64,000 bases of DNA. Source: Engelhardtia mirabilis. Lineage in GTDB: Bacteria > Planctomycetota > UBA1135 > GCA-002686595. Positions 19,465 to 30,623 of this stretch are shown in pieces; within the stretch, counting starts at the first letter, position 1; the number at the start of each line of letters is the position of its first letter. The notes beneath the pieces are model-generated. The model had not been told where the DNA came from, searched no databases, and was given only the letters and a program-made list of their open reading frames with translations. The stretch lies in assembly GCA_007751255.1 (NCBI GenBank), contig CP036296.1, positions 6,076,001 through 6,140,000 on the forward strand, written 5' to 3'. A program made the translations under genes and the position numbers.

Positions 19465-19801
19465 CAGGCGACCGCTCCGAGTCCGAGCAAGACCACTGTC
19501 GCCAGCCCGCCGCGACTCCGGGCCCCTCGCCTTGATCTCGTGTTCCTGCAGAAGTGCGGTCCATGCTCATTACGACCCTGGCCTCGGTGTTCTCGACTGG
19601 ACCTCGAACTCGCTGGCGTACCGACCCCGCGCCTCCGATCCAGACCCCTAACCTACTGCAACCTGAGGACTTGCGCCCCTACCTCAGATGTTCTGCGGAT
19701 CTGACGTCCAAGCTGACCCCGATTTCACCCGTCGTTCTCGAGAGCCGGTCGAGGACCGGCTGACCTTGACAACCCTGACGCCCCAACCTGGAGTGCCCGC
19801 G
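19465..19801. other. Divergent intergenic region (337 bp)
   Basis: This lies between the methylase (minus) and the sigma factor that opens the DGR locus (+). I see no gene in it. The only structure is the inverted repeat and TTGACA hexamer near its right end. It should contain promoters for both directions. Confidence 0.6.
19743..19771 (+). promoter_or_regulatory. Inverted repeat plus TTGACA upstream of sigma factor
   Basis: AGCCGGTC (19743-19750) and GACCGGCT (19754-19761) form a perfect 8-bp inverted repeat with a 3-nt spacer. Five bases later comes TTGACA (19766-19771), a perfect -35-type hexamer, 30 bp before the sigma factor ATG. No good -10 lies 17 bp on, so the promoter call is weak; the repeat could be an operator or a leader hairpin. 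Confidence 0.35.
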
Positions 19802-20485
19802 ATGCAACACAAGTCCTTCATGCCCGACTTTTCCAACGAAGATCTCCTGCCCCGAATGATCGAGAAGATCCATGAGATCGACCAGGAGGCTTTCGCGCTG
19901 CTCTGGGACAAGCTCGAAGCAGATCTGATGCGAATGGCCAACAGCAAGATCCGCCGCAACGGCGCGGGCAACGTGACCTACAGCGCGACGAGGTTGTTCC
20001 AGGATTCCTTGTTCGCCTTGCTCGGCGCCCACCTGCCGCTGGTCAAGAAGCTCGAACGCTGCGGGCTCACCATCGACCAGATCTTGCCCACCGACGGCGT
20101 CGAGGCCCAGGATCTCGACCGAGAGCAGTTCCTGGCCCTGCTCAGTGCACTCAGCGAGTTCATGCGTGATCTCCTGAAAGCTCGCGCAGACCAGCGCAAG
20201 AGGATCAAGCGCGGCGGCACGATTCATACCGAGCGGATCGAGTTCGCTCTCGATCGCCCCGTCGAGGCATCTCTGGAGGATCCGGAGGTGCTGAGTTCGA
20301 TCCAGGAGGTGCTCGAGACCGTCGCCAAGCTGGCCGATCCGCGGCACATCGAGATCTTCCAGCTGCACTACTTCGCCGGCATGCCCCTTGCCGACCTGGC
20401 CACCCTGTATGAGCTCGACGAGAGGACGATCCGTCGCGACATCAAGGCCGTGAAGGATGCCCTACAGCAACAGTTGGAAGCCTGA
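19802..20485 (+). CDS. ECF sigma factor heading the DGR locus (227 aa)
   Basis: ATG 19802 is chosen because it opens the conserved body; the longer upstream frame is unlikely to be coding. The protein resembles the planctomycete ECF-like sigma subfamily. There is a helical N-terminal region, a divergent region 2 (RLFQDSLFALLGAH, ALSEFMRDLLKARADQRKR), and region 4 with a helix-turn-helix (DPRHIEIFQLHYFAGMPLAD, then LYELDERTIRRDIKAVK). It ends 45 bp before the kinase-NACHT-FGE gene in the same direction, which suggests co-transcription. The same sigma-kinase pairing occurs at 10291-13988. It may supply the transcriptional output of the sensor kinase; that link is inferred. Confidence 0.85.
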   Translation: MQHKSFMPDFSNEDLLPRMIEKIHEIDQEAFALLWDKLEADLMRMANSKIRRNGAGNVTYSATRLFQDSLFALLGAHLPLVKKLERCGLTIDQILPTDGVEAQDLDREQFLALLSALSEFMRDLLKARADQRKRIKRGGTIHTERIEFALDRPVEASLEDPEVLSSIQEVLETVAKLADPRHIEIFQLHYFAGMPLADLATLYELDERTIRRDIKAVKDALQQQLEA

Positions 20486-20530
20486 GGCCTTCCACTTGCA
20501 ACGCCCGAAGACCCTCCTCCTACCTCAGCC

Positions 20531-23500
20531 ATGACACGCTCGAAACCCTGTCTCGTCGAGCGACTTCGTCGCCTGAAAGAGTCGCACCCCGACCTCACCC
20601 TCCCCGAGTGGAGAGTGCGGTCGAGGAATGCTTCCGATGGCGCGGGCGCCCTCCTGGCCGAGTTCGAAACCGCCGTAGCGAACAGCGAGACCCTGGGGGT
20701 CGAGCGTGAGCTCGGTCGGGTCATCGGGGCCGGGGCGCAGGGCGTTTGCGTCGAGATGGGGAGTGAGACCATCCTCAAGCTCTTCCTTCCCCGCGACTGG
20801 CTGCGGCCCGACCGGATTGACCGTGACTCGGAACGACGCGCCCACAAACGCCTTGCGGATTGCCGAGGCGTCGTCCGCTGTCGGGCGTCGGGCACGATCA
20901 CCATCTCTTCGATTGCGACGACCTACCATGCGCTCGTCCTCGACCGAGTCGATGGGCAAGGTCTCGCCGAGGCAATCGTCGACGAGGCCCACGACCTTCA
21001 GACCCGGCTGCGCTGGTTTGAATCCATAGCGACGGCTGTCTTCGACCTCCACGACCGAGCCGGCTTCGTCCATCTGGACCTGAAGCCCGAGAACGTCTGC
21101 CTCGTGGACCGCGGGCTTCCCCGCGTTTTGGACTTAGGGCTCGCCCGGTCCAGCCACGTCGAGATTCGGGCGAAGGCCGCCGAGCCCCTGGGCTCGATCG
21201 GCTACGGCGCACCGGAGCAGTTCCCCATCAACGACGACTCGCCGTCGATCGACAAGGCCGCGGACCTGTTCGCCCTCGGGCAGCTGCTGGTCACCTTGGT
21301 TCGCCGGAAGGCCCTCTACCCGGGGCCGATGGACGCCCAGGCCTATGCCCGCTGGCTGCGCGAGGGCCTTGCCAGCGCGTTGGAGCGCTTGCCGCAAGAG
21401 TTCGTCGACTGCGGATCGACCGCCGAGCTCGCCATGGCGGCGCGGGCCAACCTCTCGATCGATCCGGCCGGTCGCCCCCACAACGCCGATGACCTCCGTC
21501 GCGCGGTAGAGCGCAGCCTCGACCCGCTCCTCGGACACACTTCCACAACCAGTAGCGGTCCGCGCGACCCGGACGCCGACGCGCAGCGCACCCGACTGGA
21601 GCTGGTGCGACTGGAGACCGAGCGGGCCGACCTCCTGCAGATCGTCACCGAGCAGGAGGCGTCGCGCATCGTGCTCGAGGACGTCTATGTCCAGCTCTCG
21701 TTGATCGAAACCGCCAGGGAGCACGACGCCCGCGCCAACGACCTCATCCAGGCCTTGCAGGAGTCCGGCGGCGCCGCCGCGCCCCTTGCGAAGATGACGC
21801 TGGACGAGGCCCTCGCGGACCACCGGCGCATCCTCGTGGTCGGGGGCGCGGGATCCGGGAAGACGACCCTCCTGCGTCGGCGGGCACGGGCCCTTCTGGA
21901 TGGGGCCAGCAACCCATCCGCAACCCTCGAGCCGATCCTGGTGCGACTGCGCGACCTCGATCACGTGCCCCTTCCACCCGCCGATCAGCGCCCGGGACAG
22001 CCGGCCACATTGCTCCAGTGGATCGCCGCCTGGCACGCCGAGGAGCTGCGTCGGCGTCGTCTGACCGAGGACCACGCCCTGACGGCCGCCCACCTCGCCC
22101 AGCTCGTGGATCGCGACGCGGTGCTACTCTTGCTCGACGGTTTCGACGAGCTGTCGAGGGAACGTCAGACCGAGTTCGCGCAGCTCTTCGACGAATGGGC
22201 CCGGGACGGATTCGCCGGCTACCAGTCGGCGGGCGATTCGTCCACCGCGCCCAGCCGCAGCCCATCGGTCACAGCTTCGGAAGCGGGCGCGCGGGTGGTC
22301 CTCTCGTCGCGGCCGAACTCGCTGCCGACCAGCAACGACGACGAGCGCTCCTTCGAGGGCTTTGTGCGCGCCGAGGTCCAGGACCTCGACGGCGAGCTTC
22401 GCCAGAAGCTCGCGCGGCGCCTCTTCGCGCACATTGGCGGGTCCGCGGGGAAGGGCGGCGGCGCCTTCATCGAGCGCCTCGCCGACGACGGCCCGCCCGA
22501 GTTCTCCGAGCTGCGGTCGCTGGCAAGCACGCCGGTCATGCTGACCTTGCTCGTGCTGGTCCACCTCGCGCGTGGCGCAGACCTGCCCTCGCGCCGGGTG
22601 CTGCTGTATCACGAGGCGGTGGATGAGTTGATCCGTCGCTTCCTGCGCCGCCGAGACCCTGCGCTGGCCGGCTGGAACGGAGCCATGGTGCGCTCGTGCC
22701 TGACCCGCATCGCCTGGCGCACCCAATGCCAAGAGGACGAGAAGGCAAGTGCCTGGAATGCCACTCGCAACGTCGAGGCCTGGATCGCCGAGTGGCTCGA
22801 AGAGGTGCGCGGTCTCGCACCCGTCGCCGCGCGGGCGGCGGCACCGGATCTGCTGGAGCTGTTCCACGAGCGCTCGGGCCTGCTGGTGGAGCCGGAGAAT
22901 CCGACCCAACGCTTCGTCCACCGTTCGATCGGCGAGTTCCTGGCCGCGACGGCCCTGGCCGAGCGGGAACGGGACGAGGTGGAGCAGACGCTCGAGGAGC
23001 ACCTGGCCGACCCACATTGGGAGAACACCCTGCAGATGGCCGCGGCCCTGCTCGCCGATCCAAGTCTTGGCGCACGCGGCAACGCACGCCGCCTGGGCCA
23101 GATCCTGGATCGTGCGGTCTTTGGTGCGGTTTCTGGTCCGGGTGCGGAACAAGGCCCCACCCCGTCGCCCGCGCCCGCAGACCTGAACCGAGTCCGCGGC
23201 CTCGCGCCGATCCTGTCCGAGTTGCGCGTTTTGGAGCTCGGTCCGGGCCTTCTCGAAAGCCTACGGGCGCGGCGCAACGGGCACCTCTGCGCCTGGGCCG
23301 AGGACCCGCGCTTCGCGATTGCCGACCGTGTGGCCGCGGGCGACGCGCTTGGCCTCCTGGGCCCACCCACGGACGCGGAGGAGCCCGGCGGCGATCTTCG
23401 GCTGCGCGGGGAACGACGCTGGGTCGCGGTCGGCGGCGAGCCGAAGCTCGAGATCCAGCGTTGGCCCGTCCTCGTGGGCGAGTACGCGCGCTTCCTCGCG

Positions 23501-24157
23501 GCCTGTGGACCGCGGTCGCCCCAAGGAAGCCATGCCCTTCGCTCGGCGGCGAGGGCGGCCGAGGGCTGGCCCTTCGATGACGAGGCTGATCGCAAGTTGG
23601 CGCTCGAGGGCCTCCGCAAGCTGGCTCGTGAGGGCAAGGTCGACGAGCCGGGGAACTGGAGCCGTCAACTTCGTGGACCGTCGAACCTCCCGGTGGCCGA
23701 AGTGAACTGGATCGAGGCCGTGGCCTACTGCGCTTGGCTGGGCAGTCTGGAACGCGAGGCCGGCTGGGTCGTCATGCTTCCGACCGAGAAGCTATGGGAG
23801 CGCGCGGCGCGCGCGGGTCGACCGGCCCCTTCGGAGGCGGACCAGGACTACCCCTGGAGGAGCGATTTCAATTCGGAACGAGCAAACACCAAAGAGGGCG
23901 GGCTCGAACGCACGACACCGGTCGGAGTGTTCGTCGGCGGGCACACGGCCGACGGGGCGTGGGACATGGCCGGCAACGTCTGGGAATGGACGCTGACTCA
24001 GTTCGACGAGCGCTATGGCTCCGTGAACCGCGTGATGCGTGGCGGCTCGTTCGCGAACCCCGCCGGGCACGCCCGGTGCGGCTCCCGCGTCATCGGGCTC
24101 CGCTCCGTGCGCCCCCGCTACTTCGGCTTTCGCGCCGCCAGGACCATCACGCCCTGA
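20531..24157 (+). CDS. DGR target 1: kinase-NACHT-FGE sensor protein (1208 aa)
   Basis: Three domains are visible. A Hanks-type kinase (about 60-330) has glycine loop GAGAQGVCVE, HLDLKPEN (about 181-188) and DLG in place of DFG (about 201). A coiled linker precedes a NACHT/STAND NTPase with Walker A GGAGSGKTT (about 438-446) and Walker B LLLLDGFDE (about 533-541), followed by helical repeats. The C-terminal FGE-sulfatase/C-lectin-like domain (from about 980) has NWIEAVAYCAWL, GAWDMAGNVWEWT and RGGSFAN. Its last 45 residues are variable repeat VR1. There is no signal peptide or membrane helix, so it is probably cytosolic. It likely binds a ligand through the diversified tail, oligomerises through NACHT and signals by phosphorylation. 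ATG 20531 lies 45 bp after the sigma factor. Confidence 0.92.
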   Translation: MTRSKPCLVERLRRLKESHPDLTLPEWRVRSRNASDGAGALLAEFETAVANSETLGVERELGRVIGAGAQGVCVEMGSETILKLFLPRDWLRPDRIDRDSERRAHKRLADCRGVVRCRASGTITISSIATTYHALVLDRVDGQGLAEAIVDEAHDLQTRLRWFESIATAVFDLHDRAGFVHLDLKPENVCLVDRGLPRVLDLGLARSSHVEIRAKAAEPLGSIGYGAPEQFPINDDSPSIDKAADLFALGQLLVTLVRRKALYPGPMDAQAYARWLREGLASALERLPQEFVDCGSTAELAMAARANLSIDPAGRPHNADDLRRAVERSLDPLLGHTSTTSSGPRDPDADAQRTRLELVRLETERADLLQIVTEQEASRIVLEDVYVQLSLIETAREHDARANDLIQALQESGGAAAPLAKMTLDEALADHRRILVVGGAGSGKTTLLRRRARALLDGASNPSATLEPILVRLRDLDHVPLPPADQRPGQPATLLQWIAAWHAEELRRRRLTEDHALTAAHLAQLVDRDAVLLLLDGFDELSRERQTEFAQLFDEWARDGFAGYQSAGDSSTAPSRSPSVTASEAGARVVLSSRPNSLPTSNDDERSFEGFVRAEVQDLDGELRQKLARRLFAHIGGSAGKGGGAFIERLADDGPPEFSELRSLASTPVMLTLLVLVHLARGADLPSRRVLLYHEAVDELIRRFLRRRDPALAGWNGAMVRSCLTRIAWRTQCQEDEKASAWNATRNVEAWIAEWLEEVRGLAPVAARAAAPDLLELFHERSGLLVEPENPTQRFVHRSIGEFLAATALAERERDEVEQTLEEHLADPHWENTLQMAAALLADPSLGARGNARRLGQILDRAVFGAVSGPGAEQGPTPSPAPADLNRVRGLAPILSELRVLELGPGLLESLRARRNGHLCAWAEDPRFAIADRVAAGDALGLLGPPTDAEEPGGDLRLRGERRWVAVGGEPKLEIQRWPVLVGEYARFLAACGPRSPQGSHALRSAARAAEGWPFDDEADRKLALEGLRKLAREGKVDEPGNWSRQLRGPSNLPVAEVNWIEAVAYCAWLGSLEREAGWVVMLPTEKLWERAARAGRPAPSEADQDYPWRSDFNSERANTKEGGLERTTPVGVFVGGHTADGAWDMAGNVWEWTLTQFDERYGSVNRVMRGGSFANPAGHARCGSRVIGLRSVRPRYFGFRAARTITP
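24017..24139 (+). repeat. DGR variable repeat VR1
   Basis: This aligns without gaps to TR 26336-26458 (offset 2319). From 24022 to 24139 (118 columns) there are 14 differences, all at positions where TR has A: four A to C in the first two thirds, two A to G, six A to T, and two A to C at 24113-24114. No G, C or T of TR is changed. Encoded changes include Asn to His, Val, Ile, Pro and Tyr. Homology stops at 24140. Confidence 0.97.
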
Positions 24158-24165
24158 CCCCTTCA

Positions 24166-24195
24166 CCTCTTCGCCCCTGGCCGTGGGCGAGGAGG
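24166..24195 (+). terminator. 11-bp hairpin 26 bp downstream of VR1
   Basis: CCTCTTCGCCC (24166-24176) pairs with GGGCGAGGAGG (24185-24195) with one T-G wobble and an 8-nt loop. It starts 8 bp after the stop of target gene 1. It may attenuate transcription before the HRDC gene. Alternatively it may be the structure that follows the initiation-of-mutagenic-homing site, since some DGRs need a hairpin just past the VR. No T run follows. Confidence 0.5.
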
Positions 24196-24306
24196 GCGTG
24201 CGAAGCCGCCCGACGAGCGGGCAGCGATGGACGGATCCGCCTTGCGCGGCGAGAATTTCGAAGAAATGGCTGGAGGTGGCGCCGGGGGTGGGCTCGGGAG
24301 GAGCCC

Positions 24307-24843
24307 ATGCGGGTCAAGCTCTTCACCTTTCGCTACTCGTCGACCCTGGGCGGGTTCGACGATCGGCCCTTGCAGGCCTTTCTGCGCGACCGCGAGGTGA
24401 TCGCCTGTCGCGAGCACTACTTCCAGGTCAACGACGTCCCGCACCTGGCCTGCGTCTTGATCTGGCAGGAGGCGGTCGTCACTGAAGACAACGATCGTCC
24501 GCGCGACGACCGCCCGCGCGAGCGGGCCCGCGGCGCCAAGAGCCAAGCTCGCGAGGATCCGACCGCGCGCCTGGACGAGGCGGGCCGGCGCGTGTTCGCC
24601 ACGCTGCGCGAGTGGAGGCGGGATCGTGCGCGCGAGGAGGGCGTGCCGCCCTACGTCGTCTTCACCAACCGCGAGCTGGTCGCCATCGTCGAGACTCGGC
24701 CGGACAGCTTGACGGCCCTCGGCCAGGTGTCGGGGGTCGGCGCCGGCAAGGTCGAGCGCTACGGCAGGGCGTTGCTCGAGAACCTCGCCGACTGTACGGC
24801 CGAGAGCTCCAGGCACCCGACCGCCCAGGAGCCCACCCCGTGA
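24307..24843 (+). CDS. DGR accessory HRDC-domain protein (178 aa)
   Basis: ATG 24307 follows a strong GGGAGGAG ribosome site. The N-terminal half (residues 1-55, MRVKLFTFRYSS, then LQAFLRDREVIACREHYFQV) matches the compact alpha/beta region of HRDC accessory proteins seen in DGRs, and the C-terminal half (about 90-162) is an HRDC fold: LREWRRDRAREEGVPPYVVF, then GVGAGKVERYG. HRDC domains bind nucleic acids and are a recurring DGR accessory type. The middle (60-88) is charged and low complexity. Its stop overlaps the Avd start (GTGA), so it is translationally coupled to Avd and RT. Probable role: aiding cDNA synthesis or homing. Confidence 0.88.
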   Translation: MRVKLFTFRYSSTLGGFDDRPLQAFLRDREVIACREHYFQVNDVPHLACVLIWQEAVVTEDNDRPRDDRPRERARGAKSQAREDPTARLDEAGRRVFATLREWRRDRAREEGVPPYVVFTNRELVAIVETRPDSLTALGQVSGVGAGKVERYGRALLENLADCTAESSRHPTAQEPTP

Positions 24844-25265
24844 CGTCCCAGCCGGCCGATCGGCCGCGCCCGCGCGACGCCGGCCCCGAGCTTCTGGCCC
24901 TGGCCCGCTGGGAGGCCTTCTGTGAGTGGTTCCTGCCGCACACGGCCCGCTGGCCGAGGTCTTGCCGCTTCACCCTCGTACGGCGCCTGCAGGATCACGC
25001 CCTGGACGTGGCGGAGTGGCTCGTCGTCGCCCGGTACGAGCCGGCACAGCGGGCCGAGTTGCTGCGCCGGGCCAACCTGCACCTGGAGCGCATGCGCCAC
25101 CTCCTGCGCCTGGCCCGCTCCCTCGGCCATGGCTCCAGTCGCGCCGCCGAGCGCGCCCACGGCGAGATCGACGAGGTCGGTCGGATGCTGTTCGGCTGGC
25201 GCCGCTCGCTCGGCGAACCACACCGGGTCCCCGCGGACCGTCGCGCTGCGGAGCTTCCGCGATGA
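24840..25265 (+). CDS. avd: Avd-like DGR accessory protein, helical bundle (141 aa)
   Basis: The start is GTG 24840-24842, overlapping the HRDC stop by four bases. The protein is almost all helix: LLALARWEAFCEWFLPHTAR, FTLVRRLQDHALDVAEWLVV, AELLRRANLHLERMRHLLRL and IDEVGRMLFGW. This four-helix pattern, with an RW near the start and a closing GR-M-FGW, fits the bacterial Avd family. Avd forms a basic pentamer that binds the RT and the template RNA and is required for mutagenic retrohoming. Basic residues are plentiful, as expected for nucleic-acid binding. Its TGA overlaps the RT start (ATGA). Confidence 0.88.
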   Translation: MTSQPADRPRPRDAGPELLALARWEAFCEWFLPHTARWPRSCRFTLVRRLQDHALDVAEWLVVARYEPAQRAELLRRANLHLERMRHLLRLARSLGHGSSRAAERAHGEIDEVGRMLFGWRRSLGEPHRVPADRRAAELPR

Positions 25266-26305
25266 CCAGGACACGCGGGGGCCATTGGGACTCCATCGTG
25301 TCGTTCGAGAACCTCCTACGCGCCACTCTGAGGGCGGCACGGGGCAAGCGACGCCAGCGCGTGGTGGCCGAGTTCCTAGCGGAGCGTGAGCGGCGTGCTC
25401 TCGCCCTGCGGGCCGATCTCCGCGCCGGCACTTGGCGCCCCGGGGAGCCGAAGACCTTCTTGATCGAGGACCCCAAGCGGCGGCTGATCTCGGCCGCGCC
25501 GTTCACCGACCGGGTGGTCCACCACGCCTTGATCGACGTGCTCGAGCCGACACTCGAACGCCGGATGGTCCGGCACAGCTTCGCCTGCCGGCGCGGCCTC
25601 GGCGTGCACGCGGCGCTCGATCACGCCCAGGGCCTGATCCGGCGCCACCCGTGGTTCCTGAAGCTCGACGTGGCCCAGTGCTTCGGCTCCATGCGGCACG
25701 ACGTCGTCATGGGTACCCTCGGTCGGGTCCTACGTGGTCGTCGCACCTTGGAACTTTGCGAGCGGATCGTGGCCGGGCCGCCCTCGACGGCGGGGAGCGG
25801 GAGAGGGCTGCCTATCGGCAACCTGACCAGCCAGTGGTTCGCGAACCTCACCCTCGACCGGCTCGACCACTACGTCCTGGAGTCGATCCGAGTCCACGGC
25901 TACGCGCGGTACATGGACGACTTCGTCGTCGTCGGCCCCACCAAGGCGAGCCTCGTGACTGCCCACGCCCGCATCGCCGGCTTCCTGGCCGAGCAGCTCC
26001 ACCTCGAGCTGAAGCAGCGCGCGACGATCCTCGCACCCAGCAGCGAAGGCCTGCCTTTCCTGGGTTGGCGCCTGTACCCGGGCCTGCGCCGCCTGCGCCC
26101 GCAGAACCTGCGCCGGTCCCTCGCGCGCCTGCGCCGCCGGCGCTGGGAACTGGCGACCGGGCAGATCTCGGAGCGTGGGTACATCGACGGCGTACGGGCG
26201 CTGTGCTCCCACCTCGGCCACGGTTCGACCCTGACCCTGCGCCGGTCGATCTTCGATCGCCACAGCGGGGTGCCAGTCGCCCGGGCCGAGGGGCGTCCGC
26301 CCTGA
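25262..26305 (+). CDS. DGR reverse transcriptase (347 aa)
   Basis: ATG 25262 overlaps the Avd stop (ATGA). RT motifs are in order: FLKLDVAQCF (Asp near 136, motif A), then LPIGNLTSQ (about 183-191). That IGNLTSQ form distinguishes DGR RTs from group II intron and retron enzymes. Next come YARYMDDFVV (YMDD at about 217-220, catalytic Asp pair) and GLPFLGWRL in the thumb-proximal region. At 347 aa it is within the DGR RT range. It copies the template RNA into cDNA with errors opposite adenines, and the cDNA then replaces the VRs. The TR starts 31 bp after the stop. All catalytic residues are intact. Confidence 0.96.
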   Translation: MTRTRGGHWDSIVSFENLLRATLRAARGKRRQRVVAEFLAERERRALALRADLRAGTWRPGEPKTFLIEDPKRRLISAAPFTDRVVHHALIDVLEPTLERRMVRHSFACRRGLGVHAALDHAQGLIRRHPWFLKLDVAQCFGSMRHDVVMGTLGRVLRGRRTLELCERIVAGPPSTAGSGRGLPIGNLTSQWFANLTLDRLDHYVLESIRVHGYARYMDDFVVVGPTKASLVTAHARIAGFLAEQLHLELKQRATILAPSSEGLPFLGWRLYPGLRRLRPQNLRRSLARLRRRRWELATGQISERGYIDGVRALCSHLGHGSTLTLRRSIFDRHSGVPVARAEGRPP

Positions 26306-26335
26306 GCGGGCGGAGCGAGGGGGCGCGGGCCCGAA

Positions 26336-26464
26336 GGCTCCGAGAACCGCGTGATGCGTGGCGGCTCGTTCGCGAACACCGCCAGGAACGCCCGGTGCGG
26401 CTACCGCAACAACGGGCACCGCTCCGAGCGCAACCGCAACATCGGCTTTCGCGCCGCCCAAGAC
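26336..26464 (+). repeat. DGR template repeat (TR)
   Basis: This lies just after the RT and matches both VRs. Read in the VR frame it holds seven AAC codons, the composition expected of a DGR template because AAC can become many amino acids but never a stop. Of 22 adenines in the first 118 aligned columns, 14 are changed in VR1. Of 25 adenines across 124 columns, 15 are changed in VR2. No other base is changed. TR-VR2 identity extends six bases further (to 26464) than TR-VR1. It should be transcribed with the RT operon as the RNA template. Confidence 0.97.
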
Positions 26465-26845
26465 GTCACCCGGCCCGCCCGCGCGGGACGCGTTCGGCTT
26501 TGCCGGGCGGTCCCCTGTGCCGTGCAGCGTGATGTCCAGGCCCGGCTCCCGTGCGGCGCCGCCGCGGCGACTGCGTCGCGGCGGCCCCGCCGAAGCGACT
26601 CGGCCGGTCGTGAGTGGTAGGCGCAAGCCCAAGCTCGCGACCGGCCCCTGCCATGCCCATGCGGCGCCTCGGGGGCGCGCCGCGCTGCCCCCGCGTGCTC
26701 GGCGGCCAGGTCGTCGGGCCGGCTTCGCGCGGCGCCTCCTCCCGACCGCCTGCGCGCGCTGCCGGCCGGGGGGACCGAGGGGGCGCGATCGCCAGTCGCG
26801 GGGGGGCGAAACCGCGGGCGGGCCAGTCGTGAAGGGGTGAAGTTG
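26465..26845 (+). other. GC-rich non-coding region after TR (381 bp)
   Basis: This separates the TR from the stop of target gene 2. Open frames crossing it only extend the TR translation and look unlike protein. It contains a 12-bp hairpin (26558-26585) and several short G/C-rich inverted repeats. In studied DGRs, RNA flanking the TR is needed for priming and Avd binding, so this may be the functional tail of the template RNA; that is inference. Confidence 0.6.
26558..26585 (+). other. Stable hairpin downstream of TR
   Basis: GCCGCCGCG (26558-26566) pairs with CGCGGCGGC (26577-26585), continued inward by a G-T wobble and two G-C pairs, closing a 4-nt ACTG loop. It lies 94 bp after the TR. 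It could be a structural element of the template RNA or a terminator; there is no U run. Confidence 0.55.
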
Positions 26846-30538
<3,693 letters not shown>

Positions 30539-30623
30539 CCGCTGCTACCGATTGGCCGCCCCTGGGGCTGCTCGGCGGGATCTTAGCCGGTCGGGACCCA
30601 AGAGACCCGTACCACGGCCCACC

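Noticed and set aside
25262-26305. Group II intron or retron as the source of the RT
   Set aside because: There is no maturase or endonuclease domain and no intron ends or msr/msd structure. IGNLTSQ plus a TR with adenine-specific VRs defines a DGR.
26351-26620. A short frame translating the TR itself (starts MMRGGSFAN)
   Set aside because: It is the template repeat read as protein. The downstream part is Arg/Ala-rich noise and the TR functions as RNA.
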